From an uncultured Atopobiaceae bacterium (lineage in GTDB: Bacteria; Actinomycetota; Coriobacteriia; Coriobacteriales; Atopobiaceae), in NCBI GenBank assembly GCA_947625405.1, contig CANQOF010000001.1, forward strand, positions 62,001 to 126,000: 64,000 nucleotides of DNA, read 5' to 3'. Made by a program: the position numbers and the translations under genes. This document shows positions 51,586 through 60,826 of the stretch, piece after piece (within the stretch, counting starts at the first letter, position 1; each line of letters opens with the position of its first letter). A model generated the notes under the pieces. The model had not been told where the DNA came from, ran no database searches, and worked only from the letters and a program-made list of their open reading frames with translations.

Positions 51586-51954
51586 TCACGCCCTTTCGGT
51601 TTCGCTCAGGGGAAGTTCGCGGAAGAAGCAGCTCGCGTGGCCGGTGTGGCACGCGGGGCCCGCGGCTTCGACGAGCGCGAGGAGGGTATCGCCATCGCAG
51701 TCGAGGAGAAGGCGCTTCACCCGCTGGGTGTTTCCCGAGGTCGCGCCCTTGTGCCAGAGCTCTTGGCGCGAGCGCGACCAGAACCACGTCTCCCCGCGCT
51801 CGAGCGTGAGCGCGAGCGATTCGCGGTTCATCCACGCCACCATGAGCACGCTTCCCGTGGCCGCATCCGAGACCACGCACGGCACGAGGCCGTTCGCGTC
51901 GAAGCGCACCTCCTCCACGCTCACACGTTCCACCGGCTCGCCCGCGTAGTCCAC
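51586..51954 (-). CDS. hisI: Phosphoribosyl-AMP cyclohydrolase
   Basis: 122 residues from a GTG at 51954 with AGGAGG upstream that overlaps the hisF stop. The longer frame in this register crosses hisF and is not used. Family motifs: [32 protein letters not shown], and the metal-binding [13 protein letters not shown] and [13 protein letters not shown] with its cysteines and histidine. Confidence 0.96.
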   Translation of the reverse strand: MDYAGEPVERVSVEEVRFDANGLVPCVVSDAATGSVLMVAWMNRESLALTLERGETWFWSRSRQELWHKGATSGNTQRVKRLLLDCDGDTLLALVEAAGPACHTGHASCFFRELPLSETERA

Positions 51955-51962
51955 GGTTCCTC

Positions 51963-52739
<777 letters not shown>

Positions 52740-52742
52740 CTG

Positions 52743-53480
52743 CTAGCCCTCCAGGATGGAGATGGCGCTCGCAAGGTCGACGGTGCCCTCGTAGAGCGCG
52801 CTGCCGATGATCACGCCCTCGAGCACCTCGGGGCCAAGCTCCGCGAGCGCGCGGATGTCGTCGAGGTTCGAAACACCGCCCGACGCCACCACGGGGAAGT
52901 CGACGATCTCAGCCACGCGACGGTAGGGCTCCACGTCCACGCCCTCGCGCGTGCCGTCCTTCTCGACGTTCGTGAACACGAGATGCGCGAAGCCGAGGTC
53001 GCGCGCCCGCATGCACACGTCCGCCATGCCCTGGCCCGCACCCTTGCGCCAGCCGTCCACGCGCACCGCGTCGCCTCGGGCGGCGATGTCGGCGGAGAGC
53101 GCGTCGCCGTAGCGCGCGACCGCCTTCCGCACGAAGGCCGGGGTGCGCACGATCGCCGTGCCGATGGAGATACGCGTGGCTCCGAGGCTGAAGAAGCGCT
53201 CGAGGTCCTCCATGCGGCGCGCGCCACCGCCGAGCTCCATGGAGAGCTCGTCCAGCGCGCCGAGCCTCTCGATGACGTGAAGGTTCTCGAGCTGCGCCTC
53301 GCGCGTCTCGCCGAGGGCGGCCGAGAGGTTCACCACGTGGATCCACGAGGCACCGGCGTCCGCGAAGCGCTTCGCCACCTCCACGGGGTTGTCGTCGTAG
53401 ACGCGCATGTTGGCGCGCTCACCTTGGCGAAGGCGCACGACTTTTCCCTCTATGAGGTCGATTGCCGGAAACGCGATCAT
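52743..53480 (-). CDS. hisA: ProFAR isomerase (phosphoribosylformimino-AICAR-ribotide isomerase)
   Basis: 245 residues; its ATG directly follows the hisH stop. The barrel protein is related to HisF. Catalytic Asp8-region reads FPAIDLIEGKVVRL, and the second Asp lies in FTNVEKDGTREGVD; ELGGGARRMED and VVASGGVSNLDD bind phosphate. In actinobacteria this gene is often the dual HisA/TrpF enzyme PriA; no trp genes are in view, so the simple name is used. Confidence 0.94.
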   Translation of the reverse strand: MIAFPAIDLIEGKVVRLRQGERANMRVYDDNPVEVAKRFADAGASWIHVVNLSAALGETREAQLENLHVIERLGALDELSMELGGGARRMEDLERFFSLGATRISIGTAIVRTPAFVRKAVARYGDALSADIAARGDAVRVDGWRKGAGQGMADVCMRARDLGFAHLVFTNVEKDGTREGVDVEPYRRVAEIVDFPVVASGGVSNLDDIRALAELGPEVLEGVIIGSALYEGTVDLASAISILEG

Positions 53481-54158
53481 CTAAAGGACCTCCCCTGCGC
53501 GTGCGCGATCCACGATCGCGCAAAAGTTCCGCAAAAGCCGCTCCCCCACCGCCGAGCTCTTCTCGGGGTGGAACTGGGTGCCGAAGACATGCGCGACGCC
53601 CACGACCGAGGGAAACGACCAGCCGTAGTGCGTCTTCGCGAGGACGATGCGCGGGTTCACCTCGTCCTCGAGCGCGTAGGAATGCGTGAAGTAGACGCTT
53701 GCGCCCCAGGGGATGCCCTCGAGAAGCGGGCTTTCCCCGGCGCCGGGGACGATGTCGAGCGTGTCCCAGCCCACATGCGGCACCTTCAAGCGCTCGGAGC
53801 GCAGGCGCTTCACGCGGCCCGCGAAGAGGCCGAGCCCGCTTCGCACGGGGCCCGCGCAATCGCCCGTCGCCCCCGGCACCCCCTCGTCTCCCGCTTGAAA
53901 GAGGAGCTGGAGCCCGAGGCAGATGCCGAGGAAGGGCACGCCCACCTCGATCGCGTCTTGGATGGCCGCCGCCTCGCCGGATTTTTCGAGGTAGGACATG
54001 GCGTCGGCAAAGGAGCCGACCCCGGGGAGCACCACGGCGTCGGAGGTGGCGATCTCGATGGGATCGTCGGTGACCCTCGCCTCGGCGCCCGCGCGCTCAA
54101 GGCCGCGAAGGACGCTCGAGAGGTTTCCCGCGTGATAGTCGACGACGGCGATGGACAT
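53481..54158 (-). CDS. hisH: Imidazole glycerol phosphate synthase, glutaminase subunit
   Basis: 225 residues from the ATG at 54158; longer frames overlap hisB. A class I glutamine amidotransferase with nucleophile Cys in FLGICLGLQLLF and the His/Glu pair in GTQFHPEKSS; the oxyanion strand PGVGSFADAM is present. It releases ammonia for HisF. The stop codon is adjacent to the hisA start. Confidence 0.97.
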   Translation of the reverse strand: MSIAVVDYHAGNLSSVLRGLERAGAEARVTDDPIEIATSDAVVLPGVGSFADAMSYLEKSGEAAAIQDAIEVGVPFLGICLGLQLLFQAGDEGVPGATGDCAGPVRSGLGLFAGRVKRLRSERLKVPHVGWDTLDIVPGAGESPLLEGIPWGASVYFTHSYALEDEVNPRIVLAKTHYGWSFPSVVGVAHVFGTQFHPEKSSAVGERLLRNFCAIVDRARAGEVL

Positions 54159-54165
54159 GGCGCCC

Positions 54166-54753
54166 CTAGAGCGAGCCCTTGGTGGAGGGGATGCCCTCCA
54201 CGCGCGGATCGAGCTCGAGCGCCACTCGGAGCGCGCGTCCCACGCCCTTGAAGCAGGCCTCGAGGAGGTGGTGTGAATTCTCCCCCGCGAGCTTGCGCAC
54301 GTGGAGCGAGATGCCCGCCTCGCGCGCGAGCGCCACGAAGAACTCCTGGCCAAGCTCGGTGTCGAAGAGCCCCACCTGCTCGGACGCGATGGGCACGTCC
54401 CAATAACAGCCGCCGCGGCCGGAGACGTCGATCGCGCAGAGCACGAGCGCCTCGTCCATCACCATCGCCACCGTGGAAAAGCGCGTGATGCCCGCCTTAT
54501 CGCCCATGGCGCGCGCGAGGGCCTGGCCGATCACGATGCCCGTGTCCTCCACCGTGTGGTGCGCGTCGACCTCGAGGTCGCCCTGCGCGTCCACGTCGAG
54601 CGAGAGGAGCCCATGGCGCCCGAACGCCGAGAGCATGTGGTCGAAGAAGCCGACCCCGGTGTGGACCTTCGTTTCCGCGCCGCCATCAAGATCAAGCGCG
54701 ACGGTGATCTTCGTCTCGCCGGTCTCGCGCGAAACGGTTGCGCTGCGTGTCAT
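54166..54753 (-). CDS. hisB: Imidazoleglycerol-phosphate dehydratase (monofunctional)
   Basis: 195 residues from the ATG at 54753 (AAAGGGG upstream). The two metal-binding halves show EVDAHHTVEDTGI and AGENSHHLLEACFK; GVGFFDHMLSAFGRHG is intact. The N-terminal phosphatase domain of E. coli-type HisB is absent, so histidinol phosphatase must come from another gene, for instance the PHP protein at 37234-38055. Confidence 0.97.
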   Translation of the reverse strand: MTRSATVSRETGETKITVALDLDGGAETKVHTGVGFFDHMLSAFGRHGLLSLDVDAQGDLEVDAHHTVEDTGIVIGQALARAMGDKAGITRFSTVAMVMDEALVLCAIDVSGRGGCYWDVPIASEQVGLFDTELGQEFFVALAREAGISLHVRKLAGENSHHLLEACFKGVGRALRVALELDPRVEGIPSTKGSL

Positions 54754-54789
54754 TCGAAACCCCTTTGCGCCCGCGCGCAGCCCACGCAC

Positions 54790-55902
54790 TCAGGAGGCCT
54801 GCGCGCATTCCTCCCTAAGGATACGGGCAAATCCCGCGAGGAAGCGATCGTCCTCCGCGGGCGTGCCCACACTCACCCTGAGGCACCCCCCAAGCCCGCG
54901 CGCATAGGAGAAGTCGCGCACGAGCACGCTCTCCTCGTCGGCGAGGCGCTCCCGCACCGCGCTCGCGTGGGGCAGGCGGAGGAGCACGAAGTTCGCCTCG
55001 CTGGCAAAGACCTCCACGCCGAGCTCGCGGGAGAGCTCCCCGAGCGCCGCGCAGAGGCGGCCCCTCTCGGCGATGATCTTGGCCACGAGCTCGTCTACCT
55101 CGTCTTTCGCCTCAAGCGCGGCGAGGCCGAGCGCCTGGGTGACGGCGTTCACGGAATAGATCTGGCGCACGGAGGCGAGCGCGGCCACCACGTCCGGCGA
55201 TGCGAGGAGGTAGCCGAGGCGCGCGCCCGCGAGCGAGAAGGCCTTGGAGAACGTGCGCGCCACGACGAGCCGCTCCGAGCTCGAGAGCAGTGGCACGACC
55301 GAGCTCTCCGGGCTCGCGAACTCCGCGTACGCCTCGTCGACGAGCACGATGCCGGGCGTGGAGTCATGGAGTGCGCGGACGAACTCCGGCCGCACAACGT
55401 CGCCCGTGGGATTGTTCGGCGAGCAGAGGATGGTGAGCGCCGCGGAGCAGCTCGCCTCAGCGAGCGCCTCCTCGTCGAGCGTGAAGGCGCGTTCCTCGCG
55501 CCAGACGCGCCGCACCGGCGCGGCAAGGAGGGCGGCGAAGTTCGCGTACTCCTCGAAGGTGGGCGGGGCCACCACCACCTCTCGCCCGGGGCCCGAAAAC
55601 GCGAGGAGCAGGTTGAAGAGCCCCTCGTCGGCGCCGTTGCAAACGATCACCTGCTCGGGCGCGAGGCCATGGAGCTCGGCGATCCGCGCGCGGAGCTCAT
55701 GGGCGAGCGGGTCGGGATAGCGGTACAGCGCCACGCGCTCGAGCGCCGCCACATAGGAGGCGAGCCGTGCCTCGGACACGGGCCACGTGTTCTCGTTCGC
55801 GGAGAGGTTGACCTCGGTTTCGCGGAAGGCGGGGTCGTAGGGCGTGAGCTCGCGCAGGTCCTCGCGCATGAGGCGCTTGACGCGCTCGGGAAGGCCAGCC
55901 AT
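54790..55902 (-). CDS. hisC: Histidinol-phosphate aminotransferase
   Basis: 370 residues from the ATG at 55902, four bases after the hisD stop with GCGGAG in the hisD tail. A class I/II PLP enzyme: substrate loop ILCSPNNPTGD, Asp and Tyr in VLVDEAYAEF, PLP lysine in ARTFSKAFSLAGARLGYL, and the C-terminal arginine in LRVSVGTPAED. A 36-base gap follows before hisB. Confidence 0.96.
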   Translation of the reverse strand: MAGLPERVKRLMREDLRELTPYDPAFRETEVNLSANENTWPVSEARLASYVAALERVALYRYPDPLAHELRARIAELHGLAPEQVIVCNGADEGLFNLLLAFSGPGREVVVAPPTFEEYANFAALLAAPVRRVWREERAFTLDEEALAEASCSAALTILCSPNNPTGDVVRPEFVRALHDSTPGIVLVDEAYAEFASPESSVVPLLSSSERLVVARTFSKAFSLAGARLGYLLASPDVVAALASVRQIYSVNAVTQALGLAALEAKDEVDELVAKIIAERGRLCAALGELSRELGVEVFASEANFVLLRLPHASAVRERLADEESVLVRDFSYARGLGGCLRVSVGTPAEDDRFLAGFARILREECAQAS

Positions 55903-55906
55903 GGCG

Positions 55907-57334
55907 CTACTCCGCGTCAATCGAGATGCCCAGCGTGCCCTGAAGGGCCTCCGGCCACGCGATGGAGGTGAGATCGGGGTAGGCCCCTGGCGTGGCGCCC
56001 TCAGCCCGCACGCGACGAAGCCCCGCGGAAAGGCCGTGCGCCCAAAGGCCCTCGGCACGCGAGAGCATCTGCGTCGCGGGCGCGTCGGAGAGGATCCCCT
56101 CCTCGCCGTAGGCGATGACGGAGCTTTCCACCTGGAAGTTCTTCACGGAAAGCGGCCCCGCGAAGCGCGCGGTGCCTCCGGTGGGAAGCGTGTGGTTGGG
56201 GCCGGCCACGTAGTCTCCGAGCGGCTCCGAGCTCCATGGCCCGAGGAAGGCCGCGCCCGCGGCGCGCACGCCCTCGAGCGTGGCCCAGGGGTCCTTCGTG
56301 TGGATTTCCAAATGCTCGGGCGCGATCACGTTCACCGATGCCACCGCCTCGCGCTCACCCGAGCACGCCACGAAGAGCCCGTGGTTCTCGAGCGAGGCGC
56401 GAGTCTCGTCCGCGCGCGGGCTCTCCTCGAGGATGCGCGCGAGCTCCGCGCGCACGCGCTCGAGGAGCCCCGTTGCCGCGTCGGGCATCGCCTCGTCGAA
56501 GGCCACGAGGTAGCAGGCGGCAAGCGGGTCGTGCTCCGCTTGCGCGGCGAGATCGGCCGCGATGGTGAGCGGATCGGCGTCCACGGAGGCGTCCTGGAGC
56601 ACGCACACCTCGGAAGGCCCGGCGATGAGGTCGGTGCCCACGTCGCCCGACACGAACTTCTTCGCGGCCGCCACGTAGGCGTTTCCCGGGCCGGTGATGG
56701 CATCGACCTTCGCGATGCCCTCGCACCCATAGGCGAGCGCCGCGATGGCCTGGGCGCCACCCATGGCGTAGACCTCGTCCACGCCCGCGATCTTCGCGGC
56801 GGCGAGCGTCGGCGCGAAGAGCGTGCCGTCTCGCTGGGGCGGCGTCGCCATCACGACGCGCGCGACCCCGGCCACTTTCGCGGGGATGGCGTTCATGAGC
56901 ACGGTCGAGGGATAGTTCGCGCGCCCTCCCGGCACGTAGATGCCGCAAGACGCGAGGGGGTCCACCTTGATGCCGAGCGTGACGCCCGAATCCGTCTCCA
57001 TGTACCAAGAGCTTTGGCGCTCGCGCTCGTGGAACGCGCGGATCTGGCGCGCCGCCTTCTCAAGCGCCGCGCGGAGCGGGGGGTCGATCGCCGCGAGAGC
57101 CGCGTCGAGGGCCGTGTCGCGCACCCTGAAGCGCTCCGGGGCCCACCCGTCGAGCTCCCTCGTCCACGACCTCAGCGCCTCGGCGCCGCGCTCGCGCACG
57201 TCGAGCACGATCTCCGCGGCACGCGCCTCCACATCGGCGGGAAGCGCGCCCCGCCGCTCGAGCTGGCTCGCGCAAAGCGCCTCGCCCGCGCCGAGCACGA
57301 GGGTGCGCACGGAGACATCGGGTTCACGCGCCAT
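55907..57334 (-). CDS. hisD: Histidinol dehydrogenase
   Basis: 475 residues. Two in-frame ATGs exist; the ribosome-binding site GAGGAGG touches the first (57343), so the second (57334, MAREPD) has the workable spacing of nine bases and is preferred. Both lie inside the end of the upstream gene, showing coupling. Zinc and catalytic residues are in GPSEVCVL, AEHDPLAACY, APEHLEI and AGPNHTLPTGGTARF; NAD loop ITGPGNAYVAAAKKFV. It carries out the last two steps of histidine synthesis. Confidence 0.97.
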   Translation of the reverse strand: MAREPDVSVRTLVLGAGEALCASQLERRGALPADVEARAAEIVLDVRERGAEALRSWTRELDGWAPERFRVRDTALDAALAAIDPPLRAALEKAARQIRAFHERERQSSWYMETDSGVTLGIKVDPLASCGIYVPGGRANYPSTVLMNAIPAKVAGVARVVMATPPQRDGTLFAPTLAAAKIAGVDEVYAMGGAQAIAALAYGCEGIAKVDAITGPGNAYVAAAKKFVSGDVGTDLIAGPSEVCVLQDASVDADPLTIAADLAAQAEHDPLAACYLVAFDEAMPDAATGLLERVRAELARILEESPRADETRASLENHGLFVACSGEREAVASVNVIAPEHLEIHTKDPWATLEGVRAAGAAFLGPWSSEPLGDYVAGPNHTLPTGGTARFAGPLSVKNFQVESSVIAYGEEGILSDAPATQMLSRAEGLWAHGLSAGLRRVRAEGATPGAYPDLTSIAWPEALQGTLGISIDAE

Positions 57335-58991
57335 GGGGTCCATCCTCCTCCTCGGCCACGAGCTCGGCGAGCGTCGCCGCTAGGGCCGCCACGCGATCGT
57401 CGGTGCGATAGGCCACCGTCGAGGCAAAGAAGCGCGCCGTGGAGGCCAGCACATCGTCCGCCACGATCTCGAGGTGGTTTTCCCTCAGCGTGGCGCCGGT
57501 CGCGGTGATGTCCACGATGCAGTCGGAGAGACCGATGATGGGCCCGAGCTCGATGTTTCCCCGAAGCGTGACCACATCGGCGGAAACGCCCTTCGCCTCG
57601 AAATAGTGCCGTGTGATGCGCGGGTACTTCGTGGCCACCGTGAGGCTCGCACGCCCCTCGAGGGCGTCTCGCACCGCCTCCACGCGCCCGCTCGGCGCGG
57701 CCACCACGAAGCGGCACCCGCCAAAGGCGAGGTCCGTGAGGGTCACGAGGTCGAGATCCGCCTCGGCAAGGGAATCGGCGCCGCAGATGCCGCACTCGGC
57801 GCCCCCGTGCGCCACGAAGGCGGGTGCGTCCATCGCGCGCACGATCACGTACTCGGCGTCGCCCGCGCGAATGAGGAGCTTCCTGCCGGGATCCTCCAGC
57901 TCGCCCACGTCGAAGCCCGCCTCGGCGAGAAGCTGGTGCGAGCCCTCGGCGAGCGCCCCCTTGGGGACGGCGATCCTCAGCGGACGGCCCGCCTGCGCGC
58001 GCCCGCTCGGCGCGGCGCCGAGCGCCTCCTCGATGCGCTCGAGCGAGAGCGCAAAGCCCACGGCGCCATCCGAGCCTCCGGTGAGGCCGTCGGAGACGTC
58101 GTCGTAGCGTCCTCCCGCGGCGAGGCTTCCCGTGAGCCCCGCCACGTAGGCCTTGAAGATCGCGCCGGTGTAGTAGTCGAAGGATCCCGCGAGCGAGAAG
58201 TCGAAGAGAAGATGCGCGCGGGCCTCGCCGCCGAGCGCCTCGTAGAGGCACGTGAGCTGCCCCACCGCGGAATCGATCTCGGAGGGCTCGACGCCGGCCT
58301 CGCGAAGCCGCTCGGAGAGCTCGCCGAGCGCCTCGACGCCGCCGCGCAGCGAGGACACGCGGCAGATGGCTCGCACCTGGGCGTCCTCGAGCTTCGCGGC
58401 GCGGGCGCACTCCCGCACCGCCACGAGATCGCTCTCGTGGAGCGCGGCGCGTATGGCGCACGCGTCACGCGCTTCGAGCTCCGCGGCATCGAGGATCGCG
58501 CCCATCGGCGCCACCGAACCCACGGCGAGCGTCCAGCGCTCGATGCCGAGCTCGCCGAGCGCCTTCGCGAGGAGGTTCATGAGCTCGGCCTCGGCAACGC
58601 CGCGCTCGCCGCCGATGAGCTCGGCGCCCATCTGCGTGAATTGCCTCGGCTCCCCCGTGCCGTCCGCCTGCTCCCGCACGACCGTGCCCGCGTAGCGCAG
58701 GCGAAGCGGCCGCTCGACGAGCGCCGCGTGCGTGGCCACGAGTCGCGCGATCGGGAGCGTGAACTCGGGTCGGAGCATGAGGAGGTGGTCGTCGGTGTCG
58801 AAGAGCTGGAACGGCACGCCCTTCACGCGCCCCGCGCGCTCGAGCACCTCGCGGCTCTCGAGGAGCGGCGGCTCCACGGGAAGGTAGCCCGCCTCCGAGA
58901 ACACCGCACGCACCGTCTCGGAGATGCGCTCCCTTAAGAGCGCCTCGTCGGGAAGGATGTCGCGAAAGCCGCGCGGGGTATCCAGCCGCAT
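57324..58991 (-). CDS. hisG: HisZ-HisG fusion: ATP phosphoribosyltransferase regulatory and catalytic subunits in one protein
   Basis: 555 residues from the ATG at 58991 (GGAGG upstream), two bases after the livF stop; a far longer frame through livF/livG is not coding. Residues 1 to about 330 are HisZ, the histidyl-tRNA-synthetase-like subunit (TPRGFRDILPDEALLRERI, LRPEFTLPIARLVAT, AAGGRYDDVSDG). Residues 338-555 are a short-form HisG (LRIAVPKGALAEG, ICGADSLAE, ATKYPRITRHYF, LGPIIGLSDCIVDITATGAT). Short HisG needs HisZ for activity and histidine feedback, and the two are normally separate genes. The fusion has a natural-looking linker (GAAPSGRAQAGRP) and no frameshift is required to read it. 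Confidence 0.95.
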   Translation of the reverse strand: MRLDTPRGFRDILPDEALLRERISETVRAVFSEAGYLPVEPPLLESREVLERAGRVKGVPFQLFDTDDHLLMLRPEFTLPIARLVATHAALVERPLRLRYAGTVVREQADGTGEPRQFTQMGAELIGGERGVAEAELMNLLAKALGELGIERWTLAVGSVAPMGAILDAAELEARDACAIRAALHESDLVAVRECARAAKLEDAQVRAICRVSSLRGGVEALGELSERLREAGVEPSEIDSAVGQLTCLYEALGGEARAHLLFDFSLAGSFDYYTGAIFKAYVAGLTGSLAAGGRYDDVSDGLTGGSDGAVGFALSLERIEEALGAAPSGRAQAGRPLRIAVPKGALAEGSHQLLAEAGFDVGELEDPGRKLLIRAGDAEYVIVRAMDAPAFVAHGGAECGICGADSLAEADLDLVTLTDLAFGGCRFVVAAPSGRVEAVRDALEGRASLTVATKYPRITRHYFEAKGVSADVVTLRGNIELGPIIGLSDCIVDITATGATLRENHLEIVADDVLASTARFFASTVAYRTDDRVAALAATLAELVAEEEDGPHGA

Positions 58992-58993
58992 CG

Positions 58994-59701
58994 CTAGCCT
59001 CCGAGGTAGGCCTTGCGCACTCGATCGTCGTTGGCGAGGTCGCTCGCCTTGCCGCTCATGGTGACGTTGCCGGTCTCGAGCACGTAGGCGCGATCGGCCA
59101 CGGAGAGCGCCATCTGCGCGTTTTGCTCCACGAGGAGGATCGTGGTGCCCTGCTCGTGGAGGCTCTTGATGATGTCGAAGATCTCCTCCACGAGGATCGG
59201 CGCGAGGCCCATGGAGGGCTCGTCGAGCATGAGGAGCTTCGGGTTGCTCATGAGTGCCCGGCCCATGGCGAGCATCTGCTGCTCGCCGCCGGAGAGCGTG
59301 CCGCCGCTTTGGCTCTCGCGCTCCCTCAGGCGCGGGAAGCGCTTGAAGACGCGCTCCATGCTCTCGGAGGCCTCGGCATCGTCGCGGGTGAAGCCGCCCA
59401 TCTCGAGGTTTTCCCGCACGGTCATGTTGAGGAAGATGCGGCGTCCCTCGGGGCAGAGCGCGATCGAGCGGTTCACGATCTTGTGCGCCGGCACGTTCGT
59501 GAGCGATTCGCCCTCGTAGGTGATCGAGCCGGTGCGCGGGCGCAGGAGCCCCGCGATGGTGTTCAGCGTCGTGGACTTCCCGGCGCCGTTCGCCCCGATG
59601 AGGGTGACGATCTCGCCTTCGTCCACGTCGAAGGACACGCCCTTCAACGCGTGGATGGAGCCGTAGTAGACGTTGAGGTCCTGCACGGAGAGCATCGCCA
59701 T
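58994..59701 (-). CDS. livF: Branched-chain-type amino-acid ABC transporter ATP-binding protein
   Basis: 235 residues. Walker A GANGAGKST, signature LSGGEQQML, Walker B LLMLDEPSMGLAP and LVEQNAQMALSVADRAYVLE place it firmly in the LivF family. It ends two bases before the hisZG start, so the transporter and histidine genes are probably one transcript. Confidence 0.95.
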   Translation of the reverse strand: MAMLSVQDLNVYYGSIHALKGVSFDVDEGEIVTLIGANGAGKSTTLNTIAGLLRPRTGSITYEGESLTNVPAHKIVNRSIALCPEGRRIFLNMTVRENLEMGGFTRDDAEASESMERVFKRFPRLRERESQSGGTLSGGEQQMLAMGRALMSNPKLLMLDEPSMGLAPILVEEIFDIIKSLHEQGTTILLVEQNAQMALSVADRAYVLETGNVTMSGKASDLANDDRVRKAYLGG

Positions 59702-59707
59702 CGAGCC

Positions 59708-60826
59708 TCACGCTCCCTTCGCGCCACTGCCGAGGTAGGCCTCGATCACCTGCTCGTTGCCTTGGATCTCCTCGGGGGTGCCCTTCGCGATGATCTTGCC
59801 GTAGTTCAGCACCGCGATGCCCTCGCAGATGTTCATCACGAGGTCCATGTCGTGCTCGATGAGCACGATCGCGATCTGGAACTCGTCGCGGATCTTGCGG
59901 ATGTTGGCCATGAGGTCCTCGGTCTCCACCGGGTTCATGCCCGCCGCGGGCTCGTCGAGGAGCAGGAGCTTCGGATGCGTCGCGAGCGCGCGGATGATCT
60001 CGAGGCGCCGCTGCGCGCCGTACGGGAGGTTGCCCGCGGTGATGTTGGCCATGTCCGCCATCGAGAAGATGTCGAGGAGCTCGATCGCCTGCTTGTGGAA
60101 CTCGTGCTCCGAGACCCAGTACTTCGGCAGGCGGAAGATCGAGGACCACATGCCGCAGCGCACTTGGTTGTGGAGGCCGATCTCCACGTTCTCCTCCACC
60201 GTGAGGTTGGAGAAGAGGCGGATGTTCTGGAACGTGCGCGCGATGCCCGCCTGCGCCACCTTCGAGGGCGTCATGCCATGGGTGTCCACGCCGTCGAGGA
60301 GGATCGTGCCGCGCGTGGGCTGGTAGACCTTGGTGAGGAGGTTGAAGACGGTCGTCTTGCCCGCGCCGTTCGGGCCGATGAGTCCCGCGATTTCGGTCTT
60401 CCCGACGATGAGGTTGAAGTCCTCCACCGCGTGGAGGCCGCCGAAGTCGATGCCGAGGTGGCGGCACTCGAGCACTGGCGTGGCGTAGAGGTCGCGCTCG
60501 GGCACGATGCCGTCAGAGGGCAGCGCGACCATCTTCGTCTGCGAGCCCTTCGCCTTGGCCTTGGGGGCGCCAGACTTCGACTGCGCGCGATAGGTGCCGC
60601 GACGCGAGCGATTGAAAACCGAGACGACGCCGCGCGTGGGCCGCGCCTTCTCGGCCTCGGCCTCGGCCTCGAGCGCCTCGTCGCCCATCGCCGGGGCGTC
60701 AGGGGTGGTGTCTGCCGCGGGGAGGTCCGCGTCCGCCACGGGCGCATCCTCCGAGGTCTGGGGCTCGGGCACTTCCTGGCGGAAATCGTCGGGCTCGCCG
60801 AAACGCCCTTCGCGATCGTCGGCCAT
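59708..60826 (-). CDS. livG: Branched-chain-type amino-acid ABC transporter ATP-binding protein, with N-terminal extension
   Basis: 372 residues from the ATG at 60826, overlapping the livM stop by one base; GGGAGG lies nine bases upstream. The ATPase begins only near residue 118 (LECRHLGIDFGGLHAVEDFN): Walker A GPNGAGKTT, signature-like LPYGAQRRLEI, Walker B LLLLDEPAAGMNP. The first ~117 residues are extra: an acidic, Ala/Asp/Glu/Pro-rich half (to about residue 60) and a basic half (RPTRGVVSVFNRSRRGTYRA). LivG proteins usually start directly at the ATPase, so this tail is unusual. Confidence 0.93.
   Translation of the reverse strand: MADDREGRFGEPDDFRQEVPEPQTSEDAPVADADLPAADTTPDAPAMGDEALEAEAEAEKARPTRGVVSVFNRSRRGTYRAQSKSGAPKAKAKGSQTKMVALPSDGIVPERDLYATPVLECRHLGIDFGGLHAVEDFNLIVGKTEIAGLIGPNGAGKTTVFNLLTKVYQPTRGTILLDGVDTHGMTPSKVAQAGIARTFQNIRLFSNLTVEENVEIGLHNQVRCGMWSSIFRLPKYWVSEHEFHKQAIELLDIFSMADMANITAGNLPYGAQRRLEIIRALATHPKLLLLDEPAAGMNPVETEDLMANIRKIRDEFQIAIVLIEHDMDLVMNICEGIAVLNYGKIIAKGTPEEIQGNEQVIEAYLGSGAKGA

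Noticed and set aside
57324-60467. 1047-codon frame starting inside livG
   Set aside because: The first ~490 codons are out-of-frame readings of livG and livF; the HisZ start at 58991 has GGAGG and matches the family N-terminus.
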